From Ferruginibacter sp. (GTDB lineage Bacteria; Bacteroidota; Bacteroidia; Chitinophagales; Chitinophagaceae): DNA of 64,000 bases. The notes under the pieces are model-generated. The model saw only the letters and a list, made by a program, of their open reading frames with translations. It searched no databases and had not been told where the DNA came from. Made by a program: the position numbers and the translations under genes. Every line of letters starts with the position of its first letter. Positions within the stretch are counted from its first letter, which is position 1. The stretch spans positions 1,426,001 to 1,490,000 of the forward strand of contig JAHBTP010000001.1 of the NCBI GenBank assembly GCA_019638485.1, written 5' to 3'. Positions 18,494-28,178 of the stretch are shown here, one piece after another.

Positions 18494-18913
18494 TTAAGCT
18501 GATATATCGTGGCGTACCACAAATTTTGTAAGGATAGGTAATTTTTGTGCTGCTAAAGCGAAAGCTTCTTTTGCCACCTGTTCTGGTACTCCATCAGCTT
18601 CAAAAATTATTCTTCCCGGTTGTACAATTGCAGCCCATCCTTCGGGGTTACCCTTACCTTTACCCATCCTTACCTCAGCCGGTTTAGCAGTAATCGGCTT
18701 ATCAGGAAAAATCCTAATCCACACGTTACCTTCCCGCTTCATGTGACGTGTTAATGCCTGACGGGCACTTTCAAGTTGACGACTGGTGAGCCAAACACTA
18801 TCCAGCGCTTTCAAACCATAGCTTCCAAAAGCAAGAGTAGCACCCCGCTTTGTATTCCCCTTCATTCTCCCCTTCTGGGTTTTCCTGTGTTTGGTTCTTT
18901 TTGGTGATAACAT
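18494..18913 (-). CDS. rplP: 50S ribosomal protein L16
   Basis: The 139-residue protein starts [19 protein letters not shown]. It contains [20 protein letters not shown], the L16 signature near the A-site tRNA. It lies between rpsC and rpmC. Confidence 0.95.
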   Translation of the reverse strand: MLSPKRTKHRKTQKGRMKGNTKRGATLAFGSYGLKALDSVWLTSRQLESARQALTRHMKREGNVWIRIFPDKPITAKPAEVRMGKGKGNPEGWAAIVQPGRIIFEADGVPEQVAKEAFALAAQKLPILTKFVVRHDISA

Positions 18914-18966
18914 TTTATTTTAATTTTCTACTTTTTATACTTTTTCTTTGAACTCTTCTGTTTTGA

Positions 18967-19725
18967 TTATCTTCTTCCGCCGCGGCCACCATCTCTTCTA
19001 TCTCTACGCTCTCCGCGATCAAATCCACCATGATGATGCCTATCCCCCTCACCTTTTCCTGCACCGGCAACCATATTAGGATTCAGATCACGCTTACCTA
19101 AAACTTCTCCTTTACAAATCCAAACCTTAATTCCAATTTTACCATACACGGTAAAAGCAAATACACTGGCATAATCAATATCCATACGGAATGTATGCAA
19201 TGGCGTACGACCTTGTTTAATTTCTTCGCTACGGGCAATTTCTGCACCGCCCAAACGACCGCTTACTTTAACTTTAATTCCTTCTGCACCCATACGCAAT
19301 GCAGATACAATAGCCATCTTTACAGCTCGCTTATAGTTAATTCTGTTTTCTAATTGACGAGCTATTGTTTCTCCTACAATCTGTGCATCCAATTCCGGGC
19401 GACGAATCTCCAGGATATTGATTTGAACATCTTCTTTACCACAAAGCTTCTTCAGCTCTTCTTTTATCTTATCAACCTCTCCACCACCTTTACCAATGAT
19501 AATACCCGGTTTAGAAGTATGGATGGTAACAATCATTTTATTAAAGGTGCGCTCAATAACAATCTTGGCAATTCCACCTTTACTGATACGAGCATTAAGG
19601 TAGTTTCTGATTTTATTATCTTCAATCAGTTTGCCTGAATAGTCTTTTTTATTAGCATACCAGCTACTTTCCCAGCCCCTGATAATGCCTAATCTTGCGC
19701 TAATCGGATTGGTTTTCTGACCCAT
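18967..19725 (-). CDS. rpsC: 30S ribosomal protein S3 with Arg/Gly-rich tail
   Basis: The 252-residue protein has the N-terminal KH domain ([20 protein letters not shown]) and the C-terminal S3 domain ([20 protein letters not shown]). The last 30 residues form a His/Arg/Gly/Asp-rich tail ([20 protein letters not shown]) longer than in many bacteria. This tail resembles disordered RNA-binding extensions found on Bacteroidota ribosomal proteins. S3 forms the mRNA entry site with S4 and S5. Confidence 0.95.
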   Translation of the reverse strand: MGQKTNPISARLGIIRGWESSWYANKKDYSGKLIEDNKIRNYLNARISKGGIAKIVIERTFNKMIVTIHTSKPGIIIGKGGGEVDKIKEELKKLCGKEDVQINILEIRRPELDAQIVGETIARQLENRINYKRAVKMAIVSALRMGAEGIKVKVSGRLGGAEIARSEEIKQGRTPLHTFRMDIDYASVFAFTVYGKIGIKVWICKGEVLGKRDLNPNMVAGAGKGEGDRHHHGGFDRGERRDRRDGGRGGRR

Positions 19726-19763
19726 ATTTTTTATTTGCCCTCGGTTTTACCGAAGATGATTAT

Positions 19764-20153
19764 TTAGTTTTCAGTTGTTGTTTCGGTTTCCTTTTTTGCT
19801 CCTCTTTTTATTTTAGGAACTGCAGTATCTACAATAACGGTAACATGGTTACTGCGTTTACGCACACGATAACCACGACCCTGAGGAGCCGGACGCATAC
19901 GTTTAATAACTCGTGCACCATCAACCATAATTGTTTTTACAACCAATCCACTCTCATCTGCACCTTCATTTTTTTGCTTCCAGTTATTAATCGCTGATAA
20001 AACCAGTTTACGTAAAGGAACAGCCGGGTGTTTTGGATTATGATCCAAAATTGCCAATGCCTTTTCAATTTCCATTCCGCGAATAAGATCAGCCAGCAAC
20101 CTCATCTTTCTGGGTGAGGTAGGATAGTTACTCAATTTTGCTACTGCTTCCAT
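19764..20153 (-). CDS. rplV: 50S ribosomal protein L22
   Basis: The 129-residue protein contains [19 protein letters not shown] and the exit-tunnel loop region [20 protein letters not shown]. The C-terminal tail is charged ([12 protein letters not shown]). It stands between rpsS and rpsC as usual. Confidence 0.95.
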   Translation of the reverse strand: MEAVAKLSNYPTSPRKMRLLADLIRGMEIEKALAILDHNPKHPAVPLRKLVLSAINNWKQKNEGADESGLVVKTIMVDGARVIKRMRPAPQGRGYRVRKRSNHVTVIVDTAVPKIKRGAKKETETTTEN

Positions 20154-20190
20154 GTTTTATAAAATATATTGTACTACGTGTACTGCTTAA

Positions 20191-20463
20191 TTAAGAAATT
20201 TTCTTGCTTGAGTGGCTTCTAAAGTTGCGTGTAGATGCAAACTCTCCCAATTTGTGTCCTACCATAAATTCAGTTACATAAACCGGAATAAATTTATTGC
20301 CATTATGAACTGCCAGTGTATGACCAACGAAATCAGGGCTAATAGTGCTTCTGCGCGACCATGTTTTAATCACTCCCTTTTTTAATTTACCATCATTCAT
20401 CGCCAAAATCTTTCCTTCCAGATTATGATCGATATAAGGTCCTTTTTTTAATGAACGAGCCAT
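20191..20463 (-). CDS. rpsS: 30S ribosomal protein S19
   Basis: The 90-residue protein starts [19 protein letters not shown] and has the S19 signature [20 protein letters not shown]. It sits in the head of the 30S subunit with S13. The order rplB-rpsS-rplV is canonical. Confidence 0.96.
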   Translation of the reverse strand: MARSLKKGPYIDHNLEGKILAMNDGKLKKGVIKTWSRRSTISPDFVGHTLAVHNGNKFIPVYVTEFMVGHKLGEFASTRNFRSHSSKKIS

Positions 20464-20516
20464 GTTTTATAGTTGTTTATTTCCATGCTTTACCATGGTA
20501 TTTTAACATTGATGTT

Positions 20517-21359
20517 TTATTTATTCGGTAATTTTTTACCATTTCTTCTACTTAAAATCAATTTATCAGATCCCTTACCTCTTGTACGCGTAATTTCACC
20601 TTTTGCATATTTCCCTTTACGGCTTCTCGGGTGTCCACCGGATGCTCTTCCTTCGCCACCACCCATTGGGTGATCCACAGGGTTCATAGCTACTGCACGA
20701 GTACGGGGCCTGATTCCTTTCCATCGGTTTCTTCCCGCCTTGCCCACACTTTGCAAACCATGATCACTATTTCCGGTTACGCCTACAGTAGCATAACAAT
20801 TAACAAGCACTTTACGAATTTCTCCACTTGGCATTTTTAATACGGCATACTTATCTTCTTTACCACTCAACTGGGCAGAAGTTCCTGCGCTTCTCACCAA
20901 TACTCCACCTTGGCCGGGACGCATCTCCACATTATGTACATTAGTACCTAATGGCATATTTTTCAACTTCAATGCATTGCCTAATTCAGGAGCTACATCA
21001 TCACCGCTAATAATAGTTTGACCAACCTGTAATCCTTGGGGTGCTAAAATGTAACGCTTCTCACCATCTGCATAAGAAAGCAGGGCAATAAACGCAGTAC
21101 GGTTAGGATCGTATTCGATTGTTTTAACAACAGCAGGAATATTTTTCTTGTCGCGTTTAAAATCAATTACACGAAACATGATTTTATTTCCACCACCCAT
21201 GTAGCGCATGCTGCGTCGTCCCTGAAAGTTTCTACCACCAGTATTCTTTTGTTTTTCTAACAAAGATTTTTCCGGAACATTGGTAGTAACCTCAGCATAG
21301 GCATTTCCCACTCTCCAGCGTGTGCCTGCGGTTGTTGGTTTAAATTTTTTAAGTGCCAT
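20517..21359 (-). CDS. rplB: 50S ribosomal protein L2
   Basis: The 280-residue protein contains the L2 signature [20 protein letters not shown] near the peptidyl-transferase centre, with the conserved histidine in VDHP. The N-terminal RNA-binding domain begins [16 protein letters not shown]. It follows rplW. Confidence 0.96.
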   Translation of the reverse strand: MALKKFKPTTAGTRWRVGNAYAEVTTNVPEKSLLEKQKNTGGRNFQGRRSMRYMGGGNKIMFRVIDFKRDKKNIPAVVKTIEYDPNRTAFIALLSYADGEKRYILAPQGLQVGQTIISGDDVAPELGNALKLKNMPLGTNVHNVEMRPGQGGVLVRSAGTSAQLSGKEDKYAVLKMPSGEIRKVLVNCYATVGVTGNSDHGLQSVGKAGRNRWKGIRPRTRAVAMNPVDHPMGGGEGRASGGHPRSRKGKYAKGEITRTRGKGSDKLILSRRNGKKLPNK

Positions 21360-21418
21360 TTTTAATTTCTTTTAATTTGTCAAAACTTTGCGGTGCTGAC
21401 CACCATTCATTTGCTTTA

Positions 21419-21718
21419 TTATACCGTTTCGTATAAGTCAATACTTTCTCCTTCTGCCAAAGAAACCAATGCTTTCTTTTTAACAGGAGTACGTCCGGAA
21501 ACAAACCCGGCCTTAGTATATCTTGATTTAGCTTTTGAAGGCATTACCCAGGTATTTACCTCCAAAACCTGAACACCATAGAACTTTTCTATAGCATTTT
21601 TAATTTCCAGTTTATTTGCCTTTTTATCTACAATAAAAGTGTAGCGGTTATTCTTTTCAGAAAACCTATTTGCTTTCTCGCTTAAAACCGGTTTTATTAA
21701 AACATCAGACAGTTTCAT
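21419..21718 (-). CDS. rplW: 50S ribosomal protein L23
   Basis: The 99-residue protein contains VLIKPVLSEKANRF and YTFIVDKKANKLEIKNAIEK, the L23 core. It forms the docking site for trigger factor and SRP at the exit tunnel. It lies between rplD and rplB. Confidence 0.95.
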   Translation of the reverse strand: MKLSDVLIKPVLSEKANRFSEKNNRYTFIVDKKANKLEIKNAIEKFYGVQVLEVNTWVMPSKAKSRYTKAGFVSGRTPVKKKALVSLAEGESIDLYETV

Positions 21719-21749
21719 GTCAATTTTTTTGAAATTTTATCTTCTATAA

Positions 21750-22385
21750 TTATGCTTCTACAGTTTCAGTTGCACTAAACATCTTTGCCGCACTTTCAGT
21801 CATCACTAATACATTGGCATTAAGAATATCAAAAATATTCATATCACTAAGCACAGTACCTGTTACACCATCCACATTACGCATACTCAGGCACAAATTG
21901 TTATCGTATTCAGGAATTACAAACAATGTTTTTTTACGATTGGCATTAAGGCTTTTTAAAATACCCGTAAAAGTTTTTGTTTTTGGTGCATCTAAGCTTA
22001 TATCTTCCAAAACCACAATAGCATTATCTTTTGCTTTATGAGAAAGTGCACTGATTTTTGCCAAATCCTTTTCCTTACGATTCATCTTTAATTCGTACTT
22101 ATGTGGCTTAGGTCCAAAAATAGTACCACCTCCTTTATACAATGGGTTACGAATATTTCCTTTACGTGAACCGCCGGTGCCTTTTTGTTTGTGTAACTTA
22201 TGTGAAGCTCCTTTCACTTCACTACGGGTTTTCACTTTGTGTGTACCCTGACGTTGAGCAGCACGGTATTGCTTAACAGCCAAATAGATAATATGATCAT
22301 TTGGTGTAGCGGCAAAAATTTCATCCGGAAGGTCAACAGTTCTGCCGGTCTTTTCTCCTTTTTGATTTATAATATCAAGTTGCAT
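21750..22385 (-). CDS. rplD: 50S ribosomal protein L4
   Basis: The 211-residue protein has the tunnel loop region KLHKQKGTGGSRKGNIRNPL with GGGTIFGPKPHKY, diagnostic of L4/L1e. In enterobacteria L4 autoregulates the S10 operon by attenuation, but no comparable leader is evident here. Only one base separates it from rplC. Confidence 0.95.
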   Translation of the reverse strand: MQLDIINQKGEKTGRTVDLPDEIFAATPNDHIIYLAVKQYRAAQRQGTHKVKTRSEVKGASHKLHKQKGTGGSRKGNIRNPLYKGGGTIFGPKPHKYELKMNRKEKDLAKISALSHKAKDNAIVVLEDISLDAPKTKTFTGILKSLNANRKKTLFVIPEYDNNLCLSMRNVDGVTGTVLSDMNIFDILNANVLVMTESAAKMFSATETVEA

Positions 22386-22386
22386 A

Positions 22387-23004
22387 TTACTTCTGAATTA
22401 AAACGATTGAACCATTATGACCCGGAACCGAGCCACTTATTAATATATAATTCTTTTCTGGAAATATTTTCATCACTTCCAATCCTTTAGCCTTCACCCG
22501 ATCTCCACCCATACGGCCTGCCATACGCATACCTTTAAATACACGGCTGGCATCAGATGAGTTACCTATAGAACCCGGTGCACGCTGACGATCATGCTGA
22601 CCGTGAGATTGCTCTCCAACACCGGAAAAGCCATGGCGCTTAACCACTCCTTGAAATCCTTTTCCTTTAGATGTGCCAACCACATCTACTTTTTCTCCTT
22701 CGGAAAAGATATCAACAGTAATAGTTTCACCTACTGCCTTAACAATGTCGCTATCGCGTATTTCTTTAACTATTTTTTTGGGGGCTGAATTAGCCTTAGA
22801 GAAGTGATTGATTTCAGATTTCAGAAAGCGGTTTTCTTTCTTATCACCAAATGCAATCTGGAGGGCATTATAACCATCTGTTTCTACAGTTTTCTTTTGA
22901 GTTACTACGCAAGGCCCTGCTTCAATTATTGTTACTGCAGTTTGCTTACCGGTAGCATCAAAGATACTGGTCATGCCAATTTTTTTTCCAATAATACTCT
23001 TCAT
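22387..23004 (-). CDS. rplC: 50S ribosomal protein L3
   Basis: I start L3 at the ATG at 23004 ([20 protein letters not shown]), giving 205 residues. The open frame extends 16 codons upstream to 23052, but that part has no family match. The family signature appears as [17 protein letters not shown], followed by [21 protein letters not shown]3 nucleates 50S assembly. It lies 112 bases after rpsJ. Confidence 0.95.
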   Translation of the reverse strand: MKSIIGKKIGMTSIFDATGKQTAVTIIEAGPCVVTQKKTVETDGYNALQIAFGDKKENRFLKSEINHFSKANSAPKKIVKEIRDSDIVKAVGETITVDIFSEGEKVDVVGTSKGKGFQGVVKRHGFSGVGEQSHGQHDRQRAPGSIGNSSDASRVFKGMRMAGRMGGDRVKAKGLEVMKIFPEKNYILISGSVPGHNGSIVLIQK

Positions 23005-23116
23005 CGTATCTGTTTTATACCCAGCGCTCCTCAAAGGGAGATAGGTGTTCATACTTTTTCTTTAAGAACTTACCAAACGCCTTTCCCGGTTCATTAATAT
23101 TGAACGGGAAGGTTCA

Positions 23117-23422
23117 TTAGGCTTTAATTTGAACGTCCACACCACTGGGTAAATCCAACTTGCTCAGCGCATCTACAGTGCGGCTAGAACTGGTGTGAAT
23201 ATCCAACAAACGCTTATGCGTACACAATTGAAACTGCTCACGCGCCTTCTTATTTACGTGAGGAGAACGCAGTACAGTAAAAATCTTTTTGTGCGTGGGT
23301 AAAGGAATAGGACCTGTAACCACAGCACCTGTACTACGCACAGTTTTTACAATCTTTTCAGCAGACTTATCTACCAAATTGTGGTCGTAAGACTGTAATT
23401 TAATTCTGATTCTTTGTGACAT
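23117..23422 (-). CDS. rpsJ: 30S ribosomal protein S10
   Basis: The 101-residue protein starts [20 protein letters not shown] and has the S10 signature [20 protein letters not shown]. It is the first gene of the S10-spc cluster. A full-consensus promoter lies about 40 bases upstream, so transcription starts here rather than reading through from an rpsL-rpsG-fusA unit. Confidence 0.96.
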   Translation of the reverse strand: MSQRIRIKLQSYDHNLVDKSAEKIVKTVRSTGAVVTGPIPLPTHKKIFTVLRSPHVNKKAREQFQLCTHKRLLDIHTSSSRTVDALSKLDLPSGVDVQIKA

Positions 23423-23463
23423 ATAAAAAGAACTTTAAAATTCCCCTTTTTTGAATTGGAGTG

Positions 23464-23496
23464 CAAAGGTAGGGGGATGTTTTTAATTAGCAAAAA
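23464..23496 (-). promoter_or_regulatory. Promoter of the S10-spc ribosomal operon
   Basis: On the minus strand, TTTTTG (23496-23491) is followed by 19 bases and TACCTTTG (23471-23464), a full match to the Bacteroidetes -33/-7 pattern. The predicted leader to the rpsJ ATG is about 35 bases and A/T-rich. The 14-bp sequence AATTCCCCTTTTTT (plus strand) occurs on each side, at 23439-23452 and 23498-23511. Confidence 0.82.
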
Positions 23497-23511
23497 GAAT
23501 TCCCCTTTTTT

Positions 23512-24411
23512 TTCAGATTATTTCGTGCAAAACTACGTATGCGCGCAATTGAGGCTTTGGGGGTAATAAAGCAAAATAAAATGACCGGTATAAGGTCCGC
23601 AAATTCAGCTACTACCCTGTTTACCAGTAAAATACACTTTGGGGCTCTGTAGGCATAGGATCGCTTTTCAGCATCTGTTCCGGCCATTCGCTTGTACACG
23701 GTACCGCTTCTGTCCGGCAGCCCAATGGCAGAAGTGCAGGTAGCAGCTAAGCATAATCAGATGGCTGTTTTGATCATATAACAATTGGGAAAACCCCTAA
23801 TTATAAGGGAATCAAAATAATGTCTTCATTTCAAGGTGAAACGAGATGAGAAAGTAAGTGGTTTTTTAATTTGAAATACTGGAGGCCATTTGGCAAATTC
23901 GCTCAGTTAGATGGATTTAAGGTTATGAAATAGAAAACCTCTTTTGGGCACCGTACAAAACAATACCTAATTTAAAATATAAAATTTTGAATAAGTATTT
24001 CTCGTCTATTCGTCTGCGTTATACCACCAAAATATCGAGAACGAGTTATTGTTGTATGTTGATATAATTCGGAGATTTAAATCGGGTACAGGGTTGAAAA
24101 CCCCTATATTAAATGGAATTTACCGGTTTATTACCTATAAATACCGAACCTGAGGTATTGTTTTGGGCTTTAAAATTTACGAACTTTGAATTGGGGTCAG
24201 CGGGACGCTGACCCCGGGCAGGATTCCAATTTGAATTATAAGATTTTTGCCATTTGCTTTCCCATTAATACCACACTCTAATAACGGATATTCTTGTCGT
24301 AATAGCGTGCAACCTCTTATCATTTAGGCTTTTGAGATACTTCAATACAATATCAAATAAATAATTGATTATATGTAAAATTTAATTAACTTAGTACTTC
24401 AATTATTTGAT
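23512..24411. other. Non-coding stretch upstream of the S10 operon
   Basis: About 0.9 kb carries no frame I would call a gene. A 70-codon minus-strand frame (23487-23699) has no start context and overlaps the ribosomal promoter. Several short inverted repeats occur, for example GGGTT/AACCC near 24093, and a strong hairpin at 24193-24215. The region may be a decayed insertion or mobile remnant, but I see no transposase, terminal repeat pair or target duplication. Confidence 0.4.
24193..24215. repeat. Perfect GC-rich palindrome
   Basis: A 10-bp perfect stem (24193-24202 with 24206-24215, GGGGTCAGCG/CGCTGACCCC) closes a 3-base GGA loop. It is flanked by imperfect outer complementarity (TTGAATTGG ... 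CCAATTTGAA). There is no T tract on either side, and the base composition is far richer in GC than the surroundings. It resembles a REP-type or other dispersed palindromic element; no second copy was found in the window by eye. Confidence 0.6.
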
Positions 24412-24488
24412 ATGTATACCCCCCCCCCGCTACGTCCGGTAATTTTCAGCGATTTAAAAAATGGGTTTTTTATCCTATTGCTGTAATG
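24412..24488 (+). promoter_or_regulatory. C10 tract in the 5' end of a lipoprotein gene
   Basis: Ten consecutive C residues occupy 24419-24428. An ATG at 24412 reads through them into a 24-codon frame ending in TAA at 24484-24486, which overlaps the next ATG (TAATG). In the third frame, the bases between the tract and that ATG encode NFQRFKKWVFYPIAV, a positively charged and hydrophobic signal-peptide start, joined directly to the lipoprotein but lacking any start codon. Eleven or eight C residues would put the ATG at 24412 in frame with it. Confidence 0.55.
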
Positions 24489-25604
24489 TTCATATCTCTT
24501 TTCTTCTCCTCATGCGTGAAAGACGAGTTTTATAAACCACCTTTAAACTTTTCTAAAACCACAACCGAATCTATAGATGAAATAAAGGATTGGTTAGATG
24601 AACAAGGTGATTCCAGCAGACCGAGAACAAATGAATTTATATCCTTGATAAAAATTAATGCCGAATTTGAAAACATGTATTATGAGGAGTATGGTGATGA
24701 CCAAACCTTATTAATAATTCCAATTCGTTCAATTTATTTTAGTCAAAACATCGAACACGGAAAAACTCCATTACAATTTTTAATAATCAGAGAAAATAAT
24801 GAGGGCTTAATATTGAGGGGGGATTTTGTTCTATTTTATCCAAATGACCCAAATATTATTTCTTTGCCGGAACGATCATTCGAAAGGTTTTTCACAGCTC
24901 ACAAAAGTGAACAAAACGGAAGATTTGTACTTCTAACATTTGCAGATCGAAAAATTGCAGAATACGAAATTATAAATGATGCCCTTCAATCTGTTACATT
25001 TTTGACCGCTGAAAATGCAGTAGAGTTTGGATCACCTACGGGCTGCATACAATACACCGTAGTAAGATTATATTTTGATTTATCAACTGGTGAGATTTTG
25101 GATTACGATATAATTTGGGAAGGAACTATTTGTAATAATAATTGTTTACCTTGGGAGAGTTTTTGCGATGAACAAGGCGGCGGAGGTACAAGCACAGAGC
25201 AGGAGCCCGAGCCTTGCTCCGTTGACGTAATCTTTCTTGTTCGTGAATTATTCGAAGGAGGGTTACGAGGTTCGATTATTGCAAAATATACACTCCATGG
25301 AATGAAATACCCAAATAATCCTGCCCTTAATTATTTTACAGCTATTGATAAAAATGGTGAATCTTATTTGACCTATTTGGGAGGTCCATCACTTAACGAT
25401 AACTATTCAACTTCCTATCATCCTTGGTGGGCAATATATCGTGAAATATCAAACACTTTCGCTTTGAATGGTGACAATAAAAGAGCCAGTGCAGTGGTTG
25501 CTGGGTCTTTAGAATATCCAAATCAGTCAGGCTATATACCGGGTAATCCACCTAAAGCATTTAGTAACTATACTAATTGGTTGGCTTCAACAGCTTTAAA
25601 ATAA
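24486..25604 (+). CDS. Unknown lipoprotein, possibly phase-variable
   Basis: I do not recognise this 372-residue protein. From the ATG at 24486 it starts MFISLFFSSCVKDEF, with a lipobox cysteine at residue 10 but no basic n-region; the missing KK-hydrophobic part is encoded just upstream in the same frame, without a start codon, behind a C10 tract. The body is acidic and rich in beta-type sequence. A Gly/Glu-rich linker near residues 234-245 (GGGGTSTEQEPEP) separates two halves, and there are cysteines at C220, C221-N-N-C-type positions (ICNNNC) that could pair. It probably sits on the outer membrane. The next gene starts 4 bases after its stop, so the two form a cassette. Confidence 0.6.
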   Translation: MFISLFFSSCVKDEFYKPPLNFSKTTTESIDEIKDWLDEQGDSSRPRTNEFISLIKINAEFENMYYEEYGDDQTLLIIPIRSIYFSQNIEHGKTPLQFLIIRENNEGLILRGDFVLFYPNDPNIISLPERSFERFFTAHKSEQNGRFVLLTFADRKIAEYEIINDALQSVTFLTAENAVEFGSPTGCIQYTVVRLYFDLSTGEILDYDIIWEGTICNNNCLPWESFCDEQGGGGTSTEQEPEPCSVDVIFLVRELFEGGLRGSIIAKYTLHGMKYPNNPALNYFTAIDKNGESYLTYLGGPSLNDNYSTSYHPWWAIYREISNTFALNGDNKRASAVVAGSLEYPNQSGYIPGNPPKAFSNYTNWLASTALK

Positions 25605-25608
25605 AAAA

Positions 25609-26430
25609 ATGAACAAGTTCTATAAATTTTTATCTGTTTCCATGGTGTTAACCACCTTGGCTATATCTCATTTACAAGCGCAAAATTCCTTAAAAGAAGG
25701 CTTGGCAATAATAACTTCCGGAATTGGGAATATAGACAGTTTCCCCGCTACAGATGTTTATACAGACACAATTTGGCGAACAGATGAAAAGATATGGTTT
25801 AAAGACAGCTTAATCATAATTGAACAAAAACGATTTCAAAATACTTTCACAGATGAGGAAGTCAGGCTGTCAGATGTTGTCTTTTGTAAGTATGTTTTTA
25901 TAGATTTAAAAACTTTAAATAGTCAGAATTACGGCACATTCAGCGACACAGCTACTCCTTACTCAAATTATAAGTATAAAAATATATATATATGGAATTT
26001 CTTTAAAGAAAAGAATAATAGTGCCAAAAAATTAAACTCTCCTTTTAAAATCCTCCCTGATACAGTTATTAACAACAAGGTTATAAAAAGAGTTAGGGAA
26101 TATATTGACTCTCTCCCTTTCTTAAAATACTCTATCTATTATGCAGATTGTACTATAAAGCCTAATATTTTTCAGTTCAATCCATACATCGACGATTTAC
26201 TTGGAGGGTGTAAAACATATCTTAATGAGTGGTATTACAAAGATGACAGAAACAAAAGTATTACCATGTATAGAATTGAAAAGGAAAAATTAAGCCCGGA
26301 AGAAAAAAGAGTTTTCTCAGCATGGGAAAAAAATGCACTTACCATAAAACTTCCATTATTAGAAGGAGAATCGGCTTTGAAAGAGTTTTTTATATGTGAT
26401 GATGAGAAACATCTTCAGAGATCTAAATAA
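25609..26430 (+). CDS. Unknown exported protein
   Basis: The 273-residue protein has a clear type I signal peptide (NKFYKFLSVSMVLTTLAISH, cleavage after LQAQ near residue 25). The mature part is rich in charged and aromatic residues, with no domain I recognise and no transmembrane segment. Four bases separate it from the preceding lipoprotein gene, so the two are likely co-expressed and may work together at the cell surface or periplasm. No conserved catalytic motif is visible. The pair stands alone between the ribosomal cluster and guaA, suggesting an accessory insertion. Confidence 0.65.
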   Translation: MNKFYKFLSVSMVLTTLAISHLQAQNSLKEGLAIITSGIGNIDSFPATDVYTDTIWRTDEKIWFKDSLIIIEQKRFQNTFTDEEVRLSDVVFCKYVFIDLKTLNSQNYGTFSDTATPYSNYKYKNIYIWNFFKEKNNSAKKLNSPFKILPDTVINNKVIKRVREYIDSLPFLKYSIYYADCTIKPNIFQFNPYIDDLLGGCKTYLNEWYYKDDRNKSITMYRIEKEKLSPEEKRVFSAWEKNALTIKLPLLEGESALKEFFICDDEKHLQRSK

Positions 26431-26642
26431 GATGGAGAGTAAATTACCCTAAACTTAAGACAACAGATTAAGGCAGGACTACCAATGCTCTGCCTACCGG
26501 TTATACATTTTTTTGAGATAACCTGTTTGCTGCCAAACGCAATACTTTTGGAAATAAACACCCAAAAACAGGATGCCCTGATTGGTAACCTATTTAATCT
26601 TATTTCAACATGGTACTGGATGAATTATTTTACCTTCGCGAC

Positions 26643-28172
26643 ATGCAAACAGAGAAGATTTTAATTTTGGATTTTGGCTCACAATATACCCAGCTCATTG
26701 CACGTGTAATACGAGAAGCAAATGTTTACTGTGAAATTATTCCGTATAAAAAAAGAGTAGTATCACAGCCCGGTCTAAAAGGTATTATTTTGTCAGGCTC
26801 TCCTTTTTCTGTTAATGACAGGGATGCTCCCCAGATAGATATTCGGCATTTACTTTCCATCGCACCGGTATTAGGGATATGCTACGGTGCACAACTTAGT
26901 GCTAAACTTTTGGGTGGCGTGGTTGAAAAAAGCGATCAACGTGAATATGGCCGTGCCAGTCTGCATATAAAAGAAACCGAAAACCTATTTAAAAATATTT
27001 CTTCTTCATCTCAGGTGTGGATGAGTCATAGTGATACCATAACATCACTTCCACCCAACTTTACCATTACGGCTACTACTGACAGTATTCCGGTTGCTGC
27101 ATTTTGTGTAAATGATTTACCCTTATACGGATTACAATTTCATCCTGAAGTATATCATTCCACAGAGGGGAAAAACATGCTTCATAATTTTTTGTTCAAT
27201 ATTTGCGGATGCAAAAATGAATGGACTCCACAACATTTTATTTCTGACACCATAGATACACTTAAAAAAGAAATTGGAAACCAAAAGGTAGTGATGGCAA
27301 TAAGCGGAGGGGTGGATAGTACTGTTGCTGCAACCTTGTTACATAAGGCAATCGGACATGCTCTATTTTGCATTTTTGTAGATAACGGCTTATTACGTAA
27401 AAATGAATTTGAAGAGGTATTAAAAGTCTATCAAACTATTGGTTTAAATGTAAAAGGTGTAGATGCACGAAATGAATTCTATACCCAATTAAAAGGTAAA
27501 GTTTTACCTGAAGATAAACGCAAGGCAATTGGAGCGCAATTCATTAAAATATTTGAACGCGAAGCGCACAGGTTAAAGGATATTACGTATTTAGGCCAAG
27601 GCACCATCTATCCAGATGTGATTGAATCTGTTTCTGTACATGGACCATCTGTTACTATCAAATCTCATCATAACGTGGGTGGATTACCCGAGAAAATGAA
27701 TTTAAAATTAGTAGAACCGCTTCGCCTATTGTTTAAAGACGAAGTAAGAAAAATAGGTGCAGAACTGGGCATCCCACAAAATTTGTTAAATCGGCATCCA
27801 TTTCCCGGACCGGGCTTAGGAATTCGTATTTTAGGAGAAGTAAATGAAAAGAAGGTGCAGCTATTACAAGAGGCTGATGATATTTATTTAAAACTTTTGC
27901 AAAAACATAATGTATATAACCAGGTTTGGCAAGCCGGCGCCATTTTACTACCCGTAAAAAGTGTAGGCGTAATGGGGGATGAACGCACTTATGAATACAC
28001 CCTTGCGTTACGCGCAGTAACATCCGTTGATGGAATGACTGCAGATTGGGCTCACCTGCCGTATGAATTTCTGGCAGAAGTATCTAATGAAATCATTAAT
28101 CGCGTAAAGGGAATTAACCGGGTAGTATATGATATCAGTAGTAAACCCCCGGCAACAATTGAATGGGAATAA
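26643..28172 (+). CDS. guaA: GMP synthase (glutamine-hydrolysing)
   Basis: GuaA aminates XMP to GMP, with ammonia from glutamine. I start it at the ATG at 26643 ([17 protein letters not shown]), which gives 509 residues; an in-frame ATG 11 codons up has no family match. The class I amidotransferase domain has nucleophile C80 in LGICYGAQ and the His/Glu pair in [10 protein letters not shown]. The ATP pyrophosphatase domain has the PP-loop [11 protein letters not shown] near residue 220. The C-terminal dimerisation domain includes [11 protein letters not shown] and ends [10 protein letters not shown] -7-like TACCTTCG at 26631-26638 leaves only four bases to the ATG, so the mRNA may have a very short leader. 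The next gene follows after 6 bases. Confidence 0.96.
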   Translation: MQTEKILILDFGSQYTQLIARVIREANVYCEIIPYKKRVVSQPGLKGIILSGSPFSVNDRDAPQIDIRHLLSIAPVLGICYGAQLSAKLLGGVVEKSDQREYGRASLHIKETENLFKNISSSSQVWMSHSDTITSLPPNFTITATTDSIPVAAFCVNDLPLYGLQFHPEVYHSTEGKNMLHNFLFNICGCKNEWTPQHFISDTIDTLKKEIGNQKVVMAISGGVDSTVAATLLHKAIGHALFCIFVDNGLLRKNEFEEVLKVYQTIGLNVKGVDARNEFYTQLKGKVLPEDKRKAIGAQFIKIFEREAHRLKDITYLGQGTIYPDVIESVSVHGPSVTIKSHHNVGGLPEKMNLKLVEPLRLLFKDEVRKIGAELGIPQNLLNRHPFPGPGLGIRILGEVNEKKVQLLQEADDIYLKLLQKHNVYNQVWQAGAILLPVKSVGVMGDERTYEYTLALRAVTSVDGMTADWAHLPYEFLAEVSNEIINRVKGINRVVYDISSKPPATIEWE

Positions 28173-28178
28173 ATATTT

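Noticed and set aside
23487..23699. 70-codon minus-strand frame upstream of the S10 operon
   Set aside because: It begins in no recognisable start context, covers the -33 element of the ribosomal promoter and matches no family I know; it may be a remnant, but I cannot support it as a gene.
24193..24215. Strong hairpin considered as a transcription terminator
   Set aside because: Neither strand has a T tract after the stem and no gene ends nearby on either side.
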